NCBI RefSeq assembly: GCF_002575655.3
Contig: NC_053040.3
Location: forward strand, 353,653,267-353,717,266
Length of the DNA stretch: 64,000 nucleotides
DNA from: Aegilops tauschii subsp. strangulata
Taxonomy: Eukaryota; Streptophyta; Magnoliopsida; Poales; Poaceae
Direction: 5' to 3'
The notes beneath the pieces were generated by a model. That model saw nothing but the letters and a program-made list of their open reading frames with translations, searched no databases and was not told the DNA's origin. The position numbers and the translations under genes were made by a program. The stretch's first letter is position 1, and each line of letters begins with the position of its first letter. Below are positions 23,085 to 35,930 of the stretch, piece by piece.

Positions 23085-25642
23085 GCATCATTGAAATCAT
23101 CATGCCTAGCTAGGGGCGTTAAACGATAGCGCTTGTTGGGAGGCAACCCAATTTTATTTTTGTTCCTTGCTTTTGCTTCTGTTTAGTAATAAATAATTCA
23201 TCTAATCTCTGGTTAGATGTGGTTTTGTGTTTTAATTAGTGTTTGTGCCAAGTAAAACCTATAGGATCTTCTTGGATGATAGTTATTTGATCTTGCTGAA
23301 AATTCCAGAAACTTTCTGTTCACGAAAACAATTGTTAAAAATCACCAGACCGTGATAAAATACTGATTCAAATTGGAGCAGATCAATAAACAAATTATTT
23401 AGGCCGTCCTATTTTGGTAGATTTTTATGAGTTCCAGAAGTTTGCGTTAGTTACAGATTACTACAGACTGTTCTGTTTTTGACAGATTATGTTTTTCGTG
23501 TGTTGTTTGCTTATTTTGATGAGTCTATGGTTAGTAAAATAGTTTATAAACCATAGAGAAGTTGGAATACAGTAGGTTTAACACCAATATAAATAAAGAA
23601 TGAGTTCAATACAGTACATTGAAGTGGTGTTTTGTTTTCTTTCGCTAACGGAGCTCACGAGTTTTCTGTTGAGTTTTGTGTTGTGAAGTTTTCAAGTTTT
23701 GGGTAAAGATTCGATGGACTATGGAATAAGGAGTGGCAAGAGCCTATGCTTGGGGATGCCCAAGGCACCCCAAGGTAATATCCAAGGACAACCAAGAGCC
23801 TAAGCTTGGGGATGCCCCGGATGGCATCCCCTCTTTCGTCTTCGTTCATCGATAACTTTACTTGGAGCTATATTTTTATTCACCACATGATATGTGTTTT
23901 GCTTGGAGTGTCATTTTATTTTCTTTAGTTTTGCTTGCTGTATGAATAAAATACCAAGATCTGAAATTCTTAAATGAGAGAGAGTCTTCACATAGCTACA
24001 TAATTATTTAACTACTCATTGATCTTCACTTATATCTTTTTGGAGTAGATTGTCATTTACTCGTGTGCTTCACTTATATCCTATGAGTAAATGGTTGAAT
24101 GGTTTGAATGTCATAAATCTGAAATTATATATGTTTCATATGCCTTTCCCATGGGGAGTAATGCCTTCACATATAAGAAGTAGAGGTGGTAAATTTTTTG
24201 AAGGTTAGAAAACATTGTATTGGTCATTTGAACAACTCATGAAAGAATATTGAAGGAAGAGAGATTTCACATATAAATATACTATCTTGGACATCTTCTA
24301 TGATTGTGAGCCCCATTAATTATTTTCAAACCTGAGCAAATTAGTTGAAGTTGGACAAGGAAGACAACATAATGAGTTATGCTTGGGTATATTTGTATAG
24401 AAGTTATATTGTTATGGATCCTCTAACATGTGGTGCTTGCTATTTAGAATCCTTTGCTAGCCAAAATATCTGTACTAAGCGGGAATACTGCTTGTGCATC
24501 CAAATTCCTTTAACCAAGTTTCTTCCACGAGTGTCCACCATATCTACCTATATGCGGTATTTACCTACCGTTCCAAGTAAATTTGCATGTGCCAAACTCT
24601 AAACCTTCAAATAATAATCTGTTTTGTATGCCCGAATCGCTCATGTAGCGATTAGGGGCTGTCAGTATCTTCCATGCTAGGTGGGTTATTCTCACGATGA
24701 GTGGACTCCGCTCATCATTCACGAGAAAGTGGCTGGTAACTGGGATGCCCAGTCCTATGATTAAAAGATCAAAAACAAATTCGCAAATAATTTAAACAAA
24801 CTCCCCCAAGATTGTTGAAAGTTGGACGGCACCCGTTCTTTCGGACAAGCCATGGAGTGTGATTGTTGGTGGAGGGGGAGTAAAATCTTTACCTTTCTGT
24901 TTGGGAATCGCCTATTATGTATCTAGTATGGGAGATATTGGGAACTCTTGGTCGTTATGTTGACAATGAAAGCATACCTCTCAAAATTATTCTCATCTCC
25001 GTTTTAAAGCTTCGAGCTCTCGCACCTCTACAAATCCCTGCTTCCCTCTGCGAAGGGTCTATCTTTTACTTTTATGCAAGAGTCAGTAGTATTCCTTCTC
25101 ATTCCAACCTACTCTTTAGTTGGCAAGCATCATGTGGTGGAGAATGATCTAAGCATATATGGCCATTCAAATATATTTGATCATGAATTATTATTGTTGA
25201 CAATTATCTACATGATAAATAAGTTGGGAGGCGAAACATTAAGCCCCTATCTTTCTCTGTGTTTGATGGATGCTATTTGTTCTAAAAATATGCTTTGAGT
25301 GGTAGAAATCATGGAAGACTATATGATAGTTGAGTATGTGGGATTTGCTAAATCAAAGCTCTTACATAGACCCTTCCTAAAAATAAGATGAATTGCAATT
25401 GTTTGATGACTGAGAACATAGTTTGTTAGTTTTCAAGAAACTTTATGGTCTATGCTTTAACATGTGAATAGCTTGTTACTTGATCATGAAAAGTTTTATG
25501 AATTGAGCTACTGTTATGACATATAATGATGCTAGAAGAGGTGATTGAAATTATCATTGATCAAACTTGTGCACCTGCTAGCATTCACACTTCATAAAAT
25601 ATTTCTTTTATCATTTACCTACTCGAGGACGATAGGAATTAA
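23085..25642 (+). other. Non-coding internal region of Gypsy element
   Basis: It holds no gene. Just after the ORF is a stretch reading GGGCGTTAAACGATAGCGCT, followed by TTGTTGGGAGGCAACCC. Two copies of the polypurine-like TGCTTGGGGATGC/AAGCTTGGGGATGC lie at 23746-23759 and 23802-23815. The rest is AT-rich. It ends at CTCGAGGACGATAGGA and is interrupted at 25643 by the solo LTR. Confidence 0.75.
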
Positions 25643-28600
25643 TGTAACACCCCGAGAATCATGCTACAATAACTCCCTGTGATTAAGCTAATCATGTTGC
25701 TAAACAGGGCTTGATCACATTTGAATCACATTCCTTTTCAAACTCCTAATTCAAACTTCAATTAAATTTAAAAGTGGAAAATAAAAGTTTTCAAAAATTC
25801 AAACAAAAATGTTCGGGCCCTGCCAGAAATTGCACTGATAATTATTGTGGAGAAAACACATTTTTATAAAATGCCTAAATACTTTTAAATGAAATAAAAC
25901 AGAAAAGAAAATAAACAAATAAAAAGAAAACAGAAAACAGAACAGACAGGGAAAAAGAAAAAAAGGAGAAGGCCCTCCCCCCCCACTGGACCCCTGGCCC
26001 AACTGGGCCGACCCCCGGCCCAGCCGGCCTAGCCCATCTCCCACTCCCCCTCGCCCCCTTCCCTGTTCCCCCGACCGGGGTCGGAACAGGGGCCGTCCCC
26101 GCCGCACCCCCTCGCCGGCGACGGGGAGGATAAGGGCGCCAGCACCCCCGCCTCCTCGGGCCCCTCTCCCACTCACCCCCCCCCCCCCCCGCGCTTTCCC
26201 TCTCGGCCCCTGCGCCTCCCTCTCCCCCCCCCCAGATCCGCGCCGCTCTCTTCTTCCCCACGCCCGACGCGCTCGCCGCCGTTCCCGTCGTTCACACGGC
26301 CACCGTGCCCCAATCGCCACCTCGCCGTGTCATACGCCGTCGCCGCCCTCGACTACACCACCTCCGCCTCTCCGTTGAAGCTCGGAGCCACTGCAACGGC
26401 CTCCCCGAGCTCGTCTTCAACTTCGGACGCCGGCGACCCCCTCCTTCCCCGGCGCCGACCTGCTGCTCCTAAGCTCTCACCGGCCTCCGTGTGCCGCGCG
26501 GTGAGCCTCTTCCCCCCTCCTCCCCTGTCCTTTCTCTCTCGCGCGCCCCCTAGCTTCTTCCCCGCGCGCGCCCGAACGCGGCGCCGCGGAGCTCGCCGCC
26601 GGCGGGTCTCCGGTGACCTTATGGTCACGGGCTCAAGCCCGTTGCACTCCCCACCTCGCGTAGATGCCCCCCAGCCCCTCCGCTTGCTCGATAGCCCGCC
26701 GTAGCCTCGTTTCCGTCGGGCACCCGTGCGCGCCGCCGCCTCCGCCGCTCACCGGCGCCGATTCCGGCAAAGTCCGGCGAAGCCCCGGCCACCCTGGATG
26801 CGGCGCTGCGAGCCCTTTCGAATGGGCCTAGCCCCGCTCCTCCCCGAGCCCCGTAGCGCGATTCCGGCCAACTCCGGCGAGGGACCGCCGCTGTTTTGGT
26901 CGCCGGAGTTGCTCCGGCGCCGGCCGCCGACGTGGCTGGCCTGGGCCCCCCCCCCCCCAGTGCCACTGCCAGTGGGCCCGTGGGCACCGTTGACTGGGTC
27001 CACCCAGTCAACGTGCTGACTGGGCAGGCCCAGCCACTGACATGCGGGCCCCGCCGCAAAAAAAAAGAAAAAAAAAGAAAAAAAGAAAAGGAAAATGTTT
27101 TATAAATAAAAATAATTAATTAATCTAATCACTCACTGACAGGTGGGCCCAGTAGTTAATTAACTAAAAATTAATTAGTCTAATCTTCTGTTAACCCACT
27201 GTCTATGACAGGTGGGTCCCCCGTGTCAGTTTTGACCAGTCAACCGGACTGTTGACCGCTGACGTCACTCATACGTCATGCTGACGTCATATCCCTTTTC
27301 TGTTAATTAAATAATTCCAGAAATTCAAATAATCTTTGAAAATTCATATCTTTTAAACCGTAACTCGGATGAAAATGTTTTCTATATGAAAGTTGCTCAA
27401 AACGACGAGACGAATCCGAATACGCAGTCCGTTCGTCCACCACACCTCCCTAACCTATCGAACTAGCAACTTTCCCCCTCCGGTCCGTTTGTCCGAAAAC
27501 GCGAAACATCGGGAATACCTCCCGGATGTCCCCCCCTTCGCCGGTACCACCTACTGTCGCGTTAGGACACACCTAGCACCGTTCATTGTCATGTCACGCA
27601 TCGTCATGCTTATGTTTGCATTGTATTTACTATTTCTTCCCCCTCTTCTCTCCGGTAGACTACGAGACCGACACTGCTGCTGCCCAGTTCGACTACGGAG
27701 TCGACGACCCCTCCTACTTGCCAGAGCAACCAGGCAAGCCCCCCCCCTTGATCACCAGATATCGCCTATTCTTCTCTATACTGCTTGCATTAGAGTAGTG
27801 TAGCATGTTACTGTTTTCCGATATCCTATCCTGATGCATAGCCTATCCTTGCTACCACTGTTGTTACCTTTACCTGCAATCCTACATGCTTAGTATAGGA
27901 TGCTAGATTTCCATCAGTGGCCCTACATTCTTGTCTGTCTGCTGTGCTATACTATCGGGCCGTGATCACATGGGCGGTGATCACGGGTATATACTTATAT
28001 ACTACATACATGACACATGTGATGACTAAAGTCGGGTCGGCTCGTAGGAGTACCCGCAAGTGGATCTTTGTGGCGGAGCGACAGGGCAGGTTGAGACCAC
28101 CTAGGTGAGAGGTGGGCCTGGCCCTGGTCGGCATTCGCGGATACTTAACACGCTTAACGAGATCTTGGTATTTGATCTGAGTCTGGCCATTTGGTCTATA
28201 CGCACTAACCATCTACGCGGGAGTAGTTATGGGCATCCCGGCGTCGTGGTATCAGCCGAAGCCTTCTTGACGTCAGCGACTGAGTGGCGTGCGCCGGATT
28301 GGACTGGAACGCCACTAGGCTAGGTCTGCTTCCGGCCGCGTACGCAACGTGCAGGTGTGCATAGGGCGATGGGCCCAGACCCCTGCGCGCATAGGGTTAG
28401 ACCGGCGTGTTGACCGCTCTGTTGTGCTTAGGTGGGGCTGCGACGCGTTGATCTTACGAGGCCGGGCATGACACAGGAAAGTGTGTCCGGCCAAATGGGA
28501 TCGAGCGTGTTGGGTTATGTGGTGCACCCCTGCAGGGAAGTTTATCTATTCGAATAGCCGTGTCCCTCGGTAAAAGGACGACCCGGAGTTGTACCTTGAC

Positions 28601-29378
28601 CTTATGACAACTAGAACCGGATACTGAATAAAATACACCCTTCCAAGTGCCAGATACAACCCGGTGATCGCTCTCTAACAGGGCGACGAGGAGGGGATCG
28701 CCGGGTAGGATTATGCTATGCGATGCTACTTGGAGGACTTCAATCTACTCTCTTCTACATGCTGCAAGATGGAGATGGCCAGAAGCGTAGTCTTCGACAG
28801 GACTAGCTATCCCCCTTTTATTCTGGCATTCTGCAGTTCAGTCCACTGATATGCCCCTTTACACATATACCCATGCATATGTAGTATAGCTCCTTTCTTG
28901 CGAGTACTTTGGATGAGTACTCACGGTTGCTTCTCTCCCTCTTTTCCCCCTTTCCTTTCTATCTGGTTGTCGCAACCAGATGTTGGAGCCCAGGAGCCAA
29001 ACGCCACCGTCGACGACGACACCTACGACACTGGAGGTGCCTACTACTACGTGCAGGCCGCGGACGACGACCAGGAGTAGTTAGGAGGATCCCAGGCAGG
29101 AGGCCTGCGCCTCGTTCGATCTGTATCCCAGTTTGTGCTAGCCTTCTTAAGGCAAACTTGTTTAACTTATGTCTGAACTCAGATATTGTTGCTTCCGCTG
29201 ACTCGTCTGTGATCGAGCACTTGTATTCGAGCCCTCGAGGCCCCTGGCTTGTATTATGATGCTTGTATGACTTATTTATGTTTTAGAGTTGTGTTGTGAT
29301 ATCTTCCCGTGAGTCCCTGATCTTGGTCGTACACATTTGCGTGCATGATTAGTGTACGGTCAAATCGGGGGCGTCACA
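25643..29378 (+). mobile_element. 3.7-kb solo LTR (probably Gypsy) in the Gypsy element
   Basis: TSD ATTAA (25638-25642 and 29379-29383) brackets 3736 bp that begin TGTAACACCCCGA and end TCGGGGGCGTCACA, a TG...CA unit with a short imperfect terminal inverted repeat. No internal direct LTR pair, primer site or polymerase is seen, so it reads as a solo LTR left by recombination. The interior has a CpG-rich stretch (about 25970-27060) with C and A homopolymers and, near the right end, protein-like segments (27659-27733, 28682-28708, 28979-29080). Strand is uncertain. Confidence 0.8.
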
Positions 29379-29381
29379 ATT

Positions 29382-29395
29382 AAGCTTGGGGATGC
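29382..29395 (+). other. Polypurine tract of Gypsy element
   Basis: AAGCTTGGGGATGC lies directly against the 3' LTR start at 29396. Its first two bases overlap the right TSD of the solo LTR, which therefore landed immediately upstream of the tract. Confidence 0.75.
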
Positions 29396-29582
29396 TGATA
29401 CGTCTCCAACACATCTATAATTTATGAAGTATTCATGCTATTATATTATCCTTCTAGGATGTTTTATATGCATTTATATGCTATTTTATATGATTTTTGG
29501 GACTAACCTATTAACCTAGAGCCCAGTGCCAGTTTCTGTTTTTTCCTTGTTTTTGAGTTTTACAGAAAAGGAATACCAAACC
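29396..29582 (+). repeat. 3' LTR of Gypsy element, left piece
   Basis: The first 187 bp of the 3' LTR (TGATACGTCTCC to GAATACCAAACC), interrupted by R1 at 29583. The last five bases are R1's TSD AAACC. Confidence 0.93.
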
Positions 29583-30169
29583 TGTCGTGGAATTGTCACG
29601 GCAGATGTCCTTAGTGTGAGGACTTAGTCGCGAGGCCAACGCATCTATATCGTAGCTTGAGAGGGGTTGAGCGGAATCGAGAGACGCAACACAAGACGAG
29701 GATTTAGACAGCTTCGGGCCCCGGGAAACATCATCCGGTAACAACCCTACATGCTGTTTGAGGCTAGGTCTCATTATGATCACGGGAGAGTCGCCGGGAA
29801 CCGGCTCTCGGTGTCTAGACCTAGAGATTGTTTCTTGTTCCTTCTTGGGGTGCCCTGCCCTCCTTATATAAGTTGAAGGGGCGGGTTACATGTGGAGTCC
29901 TATTAGGATTAGGACTAGTCTATGACAAGTGGAATCCTAGTCTGCCCCCTTAAGGGAAAACTCCTTATGCCTTTCCTCGTAAACCGGCCCACCATAACAT
30001 GAGCCGGCCTTCAGGGCCTTGGGCCTAGTCTTCTATCTGACCCGCCGTTAGGGCCATCCGTGAGTCGCCAGGCTCGTGAGTCGCCACTCCGGCGGGTTAC
30101 CAATGAAAACGCCAAGCCTGGCCGGGTCATACTTTCGGCCGGGTCATACTGCGCGGTATATCCCCGACA
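29583..30169 (-). repeat. R1 LTR (3' LTR in sense)
   Basis: 587 bp, plus strand TGTCGTGGAATTG to CCCCGACA. In sense it starts TGTCGGGGATATA and ends CACGACA. TTATATAAG near 29870 is the likely TATA box. The polypurine tract (sense CGGGGGCTAA) abuts it at 30170. Confidence 0.92.
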
Positions 30170-30711
30170 TTAGCCCCCGGTTTAATTTGGATTTATCCAT
30201 GTTAAAATGATCATGTAAAATAAACACAAGAACAAACTTGATAGGTTGTGCTCCGGGTTAAATATTTTCCTGAACCGGCACCTGATCATCTTTAAGTCCT
30301 TGTCATTTCCTCCTGGATGCATACTCAAGATCTTATAGCAAATCTCTTTTTAACAGATATGTCCAAACCTTGCCAATGCAAAAAATCCAGGCACTTCTTA
30401 AAAAATCTGGGTCAATAGGCCAGCTTCATAACCAATTTGCTGACATTGGCTCTTGTAGAGAAATATTATAAGAAATAACCCATTTGAGTCGGCCTTCAAT
30501 GCTCTTACTTGACAAAAATATTGGTCTTGAAATATTCAACTGATATTCAGCCGGCTTAAAGATGTAGATCTTGCCGATTTATGATTGCCAAAATTACCGG
30601 GTTATAAATAAATGATGTCGGGTCATGATTGTTGCAGACACCGGGTTAATCTGGTCTACTCCAAACTGAGAATTTGAAGATTTTTTCTCCCTTATATGCA
30701 TATCACCTGTA

Positions 30712-31375
30712 GCCCCCAAGTCTTAAGAGGAGAACATAGTGATAACTTAAGACTTGCTTCAATATAAGTGTTGCAACCTTGAAGAAATCCGGGTTATTCA
30801 TCTCAATCATTAGTCATAAACTAAATATTCCACATATGTAGCCCCCAAGTGCCGGGTTGTCATGCTTGCAGCAACCTGGGACTTGTAATTGCCTTATGCT
30901 CATAAAAACTTCAACCAGTGTAGCCCCCAAGGGCCGGGTCATTATGCAATAATGAGCAGGGACTTTGTAGATATAACCATGTAAACTTGAACAGCAACGT
31001 GTAGCCCCCAAGGGCCGGCTTAGTAAGATAATACTGAGCTGGGACTTTGTATATAATTTAATAATAACATCATATAATATAATCTCCACCATCGGGCTTG
31101 AACCCACGTCCACAAGGTTAAGAGCTTTGTACTCTACCAACTGAATAGTGGACCGTTCAATATAATGGATTAATACTTGTGTACCTTGAATTTTTGACAG
31201 GAGCAATTGGTAGCCTCCAAGGGCCGGCTCATTATGATGTGATGAGTCGGGTCTTCAGTAAGGTGAACAAGAAACGACTTTACATTAGCCCCCAAGTGCC
31301 ATGGTGAATGCTGGCAGTGACATGGGACTTGCATATTTGATGTAATCTCAATTTAAATAATGTAGCCCCCAAGTG
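30712..31375 (-). repeat. Seven spaced CTTGGGGGCTA-like motifs in R1
   Basis: On the plus strand TAGCCCCCAAG or a close variant occurs near 30712, 30839, 30918, 31001, 31210, 31285 and 31362, mostly followed by a TGCCGGG/GGCCGG block. In sense orientation each resembles the purine tract (CGGGGGCTAA) next to the 3' LTR. R2 has the same number. Confidence 0.8.
31084..31153 (-). tRNA. tRNA-Lys(CUU)-like pseudogene inside R1
   Basis: The minus strand reads as a 70-nt tRNA: acceptor GTCCACT against GGTGGAG, D-loop AGTTGGTAGAG, anticodon loop CTCTTAA (anticodon CUU), and T-arm GTGGGTTCAAGCCCGAT. Against plant tRNA-Lys it lacks 2 nt in the 5' side of the D stem and the terminal acceptor pair does not match. 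The B box (GGTTCAAGCC) is near consensus and the A box is damaged. It lies about 5.36 kb from the sense 5' end of R1, matching R2. Probably not a functional tRNA. Confidence 0.75.
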
Positions 31376-32089
31376 CCGGGTCGTAAGCCTGCAGCGACTC
31401 GGGACTATTCCTTCCATTGTAGAATAAATCATATCCATTGATAAAATAATAGCCATTGCGCCAAAGCGACTTTGAATACCTCATCTGTTGATAAGTAAAT
31501 CCGGAGTTTAAATACCCGGCGGCTCTTGGCCGATGGCCATTTAATACGCCTCCATTGTAAGCCGGAATTTTTATAACCCGCCGGCTTATAGCCTTTGAGA
31601 AAATCAAGAATAGATAACCCTTTTGAGACACCAATTTCAATCTTTGATGATGGGCTTGAACTTATTTTTTTATGTAAGTCATAGCTTTGTAAATCCTGCA
31701 TAGAGTTTAAACAACATATGCCCAGGCGACTTAACGTCAAAAGCCAGGGCATGTACCCACCCAAATGTAGTCTTATCCTGCACACAAGTAGATCACAAGA
31801 TCCCTTGGCGGTTTACCGCAGGGCGGGTCATAATATCTCACATACAACCACTGTGATATTGAATTTGTACTGCCGGTTTACATGACCTATGCAGTAAGGG
31901 TGATAACCCAATCCTTAGAAGCCAAAACTTCCAAATGTTTATGATTGTCATATACTGGCGACTTATCGTCCAAAGTCAAGCCTGGTTAAATAGAAACCAC
32001 TCATATATGCTTCAGATATGATAAAAAAAGTCTCAAGACAAACCCAAAAGATTGTTCGCAAAAAGAGACTTCAAAAATGTTGAGGCTTC

Positions 32090-32526
32090 TGATTCGAATA
32101 CGATCAGAAAACCATTCCAAAGGGGTTAAGCTAAGATTCGAATACGATCATATAGCCCCCAGTGGCTTTGGCGTTGCCGATCAAGAGGGTACCGACAGCT
32201 ATGTTCTCTTTGGTTCGAATACGACCTATGTTTGAACAGGAAGCCCCCAAATGACCTTGAGAGTTGTTTAACGACGCTGATTCAAATACGATCCACGTCG
32301 GTTCCCAAAGGGGTTGAGCTATGATTCGAATACGATCAAGAAGCCCCCTAGTGAGCTCGGCAGCGTGCCGATCAAGAGGGTACCGACAGCTATGTTCTCT
32401 TTGGTTCGAATACGACCTATGTTTGAACAGGAAGCCCCCTAGTGATCATGAGAATATTTAACGACTCTGATTCGAATACGATCAGGGTCACACCAAAAGG
32501 GTTAAGCTAAATTCGAATACGATCAG
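32090..32526 (-). repeat. Array of eight TTCGAATACGATC-like motifs in R1
   Basis: GATTCGAATACGATC or GGTTCGAATACGACC occurs near 32090, 32131, 32213, 32279, 32323, 32404, 32470 and 32511, inside a larger ~182-bp tandem unit (for example 32141-32322 and 32323-32505) that also carries GGTACCGACAGC and GCCGATCAAGAG. Confidence 0.85.
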
Positions 32527-32609
32527 CTCCCAATGGTCATTAAAGCAGGGTACCTATGTTTGGGTTGTGCTTTGTAAAGACTCTTTTTGGTCCCTTTAAT
32601 TTTTCCTGA

Positions 32610-32830
32610 GAACTCGAACTTTGCGAGAGATAAATTCTTTTTGAACCGGAAAAACAGGATATTGAGAGTTTCAAAGTTTTGTGATAGACAAATTTACCTT
32701 GAACCGGATTTTGAACCGGATTTGAGAGCTTCAAAACTTTGTGGCAGATAAATTTCCCTTGAACCGGATTTTAAACCGGATATTAAGAGCTTCAGTTCTT
32801 TGTGGGAGATGTCAAGTCTCTTGAGCCGGA
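32610..32830 (-). repeat. ~65-bp minisatellite in R1
   Basis: Four diverged units with the order GAGAGCTTCAAAACTTTGTG, AGATAAATT, CTTGAACCGGA. It is followed by further CCGGA repeats. A reduced version is in R2 near 49220-49340. Confidence 0.75.
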
Positions 32831-35800
32831 TCTAAACCGGAATCCTTCTTTTTAAGCCGGAAATTTTCTGACGGCCTTTAAACTTTTTCACCAATATGGC
32901 GGTAGCCTCCGGGACCGAATTATTTCTCCCTCCAATGACCCAGAATTCTTGAATGCATTGAAAACTGGCAACATTTGCTGAGTCATATCGTTGTAGCCCC
33001 CGAGTCTCAAGGTGACTCGAGGAGTTGGCTTGAGATTCTCCATACTTGACCGTGATATAAGCCGGCATAACTTGTATATCATTGGTATTGATAGCACGAT
33101 GTGAATCCACAGAAGGTTGAGGTGACCGCGGCGGGTTATAAATGATCCTGTATGAGCCGTGTCAGCAACTCGGCCAATGGTTCCTTCCAACTGGCGATTT
33201 GAAGTTAACAAAACTGTAGTGGCGGCGACTTGTGCGCCTTTCCATTGAGCCATCCAGTGCAAATGGCGGTTGAAATAATTTGCCTCCAATTTGAAAGAAA
33301 ACCGGGCTACCCAAGCTGTGACTTGCTCATACTCAAAAAACAGCTCATGCAGACAGGTGCGGCCCGGTATGTTGATGTGGACCAGGCCGTGATAGACAGA
33401 CGATAAAGACGACCGCAGCATCATAAGCGGCTCAGACAGATGAGACGGCCGCGACATTGTAAACCGGCACGGACAGGCGAGTTAATCGCGGGTGCGGACG
33501 ACGAGTCCGTTGCGTGTATTGATGTAGCGGAGTTGGCGACTTGCGCACGTATCCATCCAGAACGTGGCGCGAAGCGTGCTTAGCGCAAAAATAATATTGG
33601 CGCATGCTCCTTGGTGACACCTTTGTAATAAATAATGGTCCTGCGAAAAAATACCACAGACCAGTGTAATTGTTCTCAAACAATTTAATATGTGCTGATA
33701 AAATATATAAAAAGGATTGCACCTGGTATTTTTATCGGGTGAACATCTTGACTGTAGCCTTAACCTCGCGTGGAGTAGTAGTAGTTGGCTCACAGTGATG
33801 CCACGGTGGCGACAATGACACGCCCCCTTTGCTTTTCTCTTTTCTTCATAGCAGAACATTCATGCTAACAGTAGTATTTAATACTCCACAACAGAGGCGG
33901 CCGCGAGGCCGGGCAGCTCAACGCGCGGCAGGGACAGCTCAATGTGACTTCAAGCAACACCGTAGGTAGTTCAGACCAGCGTTTTGTTGGCAAGAAGCGT
34001 ATGTTCATTTTTAAACGAAAATCAAATCCTCCAAGAGCTCCGCGTGGGGTAGTAATATTCTGTAGTACTGATTGATTTTGCTTCCAGCATGTGTACGTGT
34101 CGTTGAGTCAAACAAGTATCCAGTTTGACCCTCTTTTCCCTTTGGCATGAACTCTCTGTAGTAGAGCGCTGCAGCGCTTTCTTCAGGCGGGTCACGGCAG
34201 CGGCGGGGCTTCAAGACGGAAGCGAGGTTGTGGACGCAGGCCCTGACGGCAGCTCAGGGCAGCGAGGCAGTCGGCGCGGCGACTCACCCGCGGCGGATCA
34301 ATGGGTATAGGCCGGAGGTACGGGGCGGCTCTCTGCAACGGCGGCTCAATGGATGCAGACCGGCAGCGCTGGGCGGCTCCCAGCGGCGGGAACTCAACGT
34401 GGAAACCGGCGGAGAGGACAGGCAACAAACATCAAACGGCACCGGGTCACCATGGGAACCTTTAGTGTTGCGGGCACCCGGCTCGGGGCGCGCGGAGGAG
34501 CAGCGCGGCGGCCCGTGGTCCGGCGACTCATGCGGAGGTTGACGTGGGCGGCGAGCCGGCGAGCGCCTTGAGCGCGGAGACAGCGGTCAGCCGGCGCAGG
34601 CGACTCAAGGCAGTGGAGATTAGTCGACGGGCGGGGCGGAGCAGAACCAGCAAGCTGGTGCAGGGCAGCAAACCGGCTGGGCGCATGAGAGCCGGCGCTA
34701 AGCGAGCCAGGCGCGCGGAGGTAAGAGCCATAGCGGAACAGTGAAAACGCGGGATCGCGCACGCGAGGTCTGTCGCAGGTTGAACAACCGGTGGCTCGGA
34801 AACGTCGGCGAGGCGCAGCGGCGCGAGCGGCTGCCGCGGAAGCGCAGAGGTGCGGGTTGCAGGTCGAGATGAAGACTCAAACACGGGTGGCGGCCGAACG
34901 AGGCGACTCACACCGACTTGGCGAAGGCGGCTCGAGACTGGGAAGGCCTGGGCGGCGGTTCACGGGCTGCCCTCAGCCGGGGCGGCTGACGGCAGAGGCC
35001 GGCGGGTTGTGGCGTTTGGCGGCGACTCACGGTGTTGGGCAGAAGTGAGGGCCAAGGCGACGGCGGAGGTACGCACCGGATTGTAGCAAACGAGGCTGGG
35101 CCTGAGGCTGCTACAGCTCTGTGGAAGATGAGAGGCAAGGCGGCCGGCGGCTTGTGGCGCAGACTGCTGGCGCTGGAGGCGGCCGGTGGCTCAAAGCCAG
35201 GCCGGAAGAGGCGAAGGAGAACGGGGCCAGGCCGGCTCTGCGTCAGGGCCAGCCCATGGCAGCTCGAGATGAAAACTGAAACCGCGCAACAATGCTCCAG
35301 CGGCGCCTGCTTCAGACGGAGTCGAGTCAAAGGCAGAGTTTTTGTCCGTGACTTCCTTCGGGTCGTGGTATCCTGTGTGATTTTTTTCCTTGGATTAAAC
35401 AAATTGCAACCGGCCGCCGGCTTCCGTCCATAGATGGGATAAAGAATCCAAACCGTACTAGGATTAGTACTACTAGTCAGATGAGATTGCTTTGAAATTT
35501 GATCACGTGAACTACTCCTTGAAGTACTCCATGCTTGTGGAAGTAGCGGAAATAGCGGATGCCTCGGGACTTGACTCGGGCCTTGATGTACGTATATGTG
35601 ACCATACGTACGGACGCCCGGATGGCTACGCGTCCACGTTTGTGGCATCGGTAACCTGGCGATTTGATGGATTGGCGCAGCAGCGAAGATCGATTTTCTC
35701 TTTGTCTTGATGTATTGCAAACCGCGGCGGTGGGTGTGCAAATGCAACCCTAATTTCTTTGACCTCAATTTTGTGCACGCCGGCTCCAAAGTTAATCATG

Positions 35801-35930
35801 TTTCAGATCATAAAACAAAGAACTTGTCGGCTCTTCCTCATCCGATGAAATCGCAAGCTTCTCGAATCCTAAGAGAGATCCCTCCAAGAACTCATCACCA
35901 CCGTGCGCAAGCCCCACGGTGGGCGCCAAC
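32831..35930 (-). other. R1 5' internal region, non-coding
   Basis: Its 34.2-35.3 kb part is GC-rich and holds chance open frames; the longest in sense (34908-35789, 293 codons, Pro/Arg/Ser-rich) is not preserved in R2. The stretch next to the LTR at 35931 carries the primer-site-like GTTGGCGCCCACC in sense. No retroelement domain is seen. Confidence 0.7.

Noticed and set aside
25799..27059. Several long frames on both strands of the solo LTR
   Set aside because: They sit in CpG-rich low-complexity DNA with C and A homopolymers, overlap on both strands and have Arg/Gly/Pro composition.
31084..31153. Functional tRNA-Lys gene
   Set aside because: D stem is 2 nt short, the terminal acceptor position does not pair and the A box is damaged.
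32090..32526. TTCGAATACGATC array as a CRISPR-like array
   Set aside because: Plant nuclear retrotransposon context, irregular spacing, spacers themselves repeated, no cas genes.
34908..35789. 293-codon minus-strand frame in R1, in sense direction
   Set aside because: Pro/Arg/Ser-rich composition of GC-rich DNA, no domain, and not preserved at the matching place in R2.
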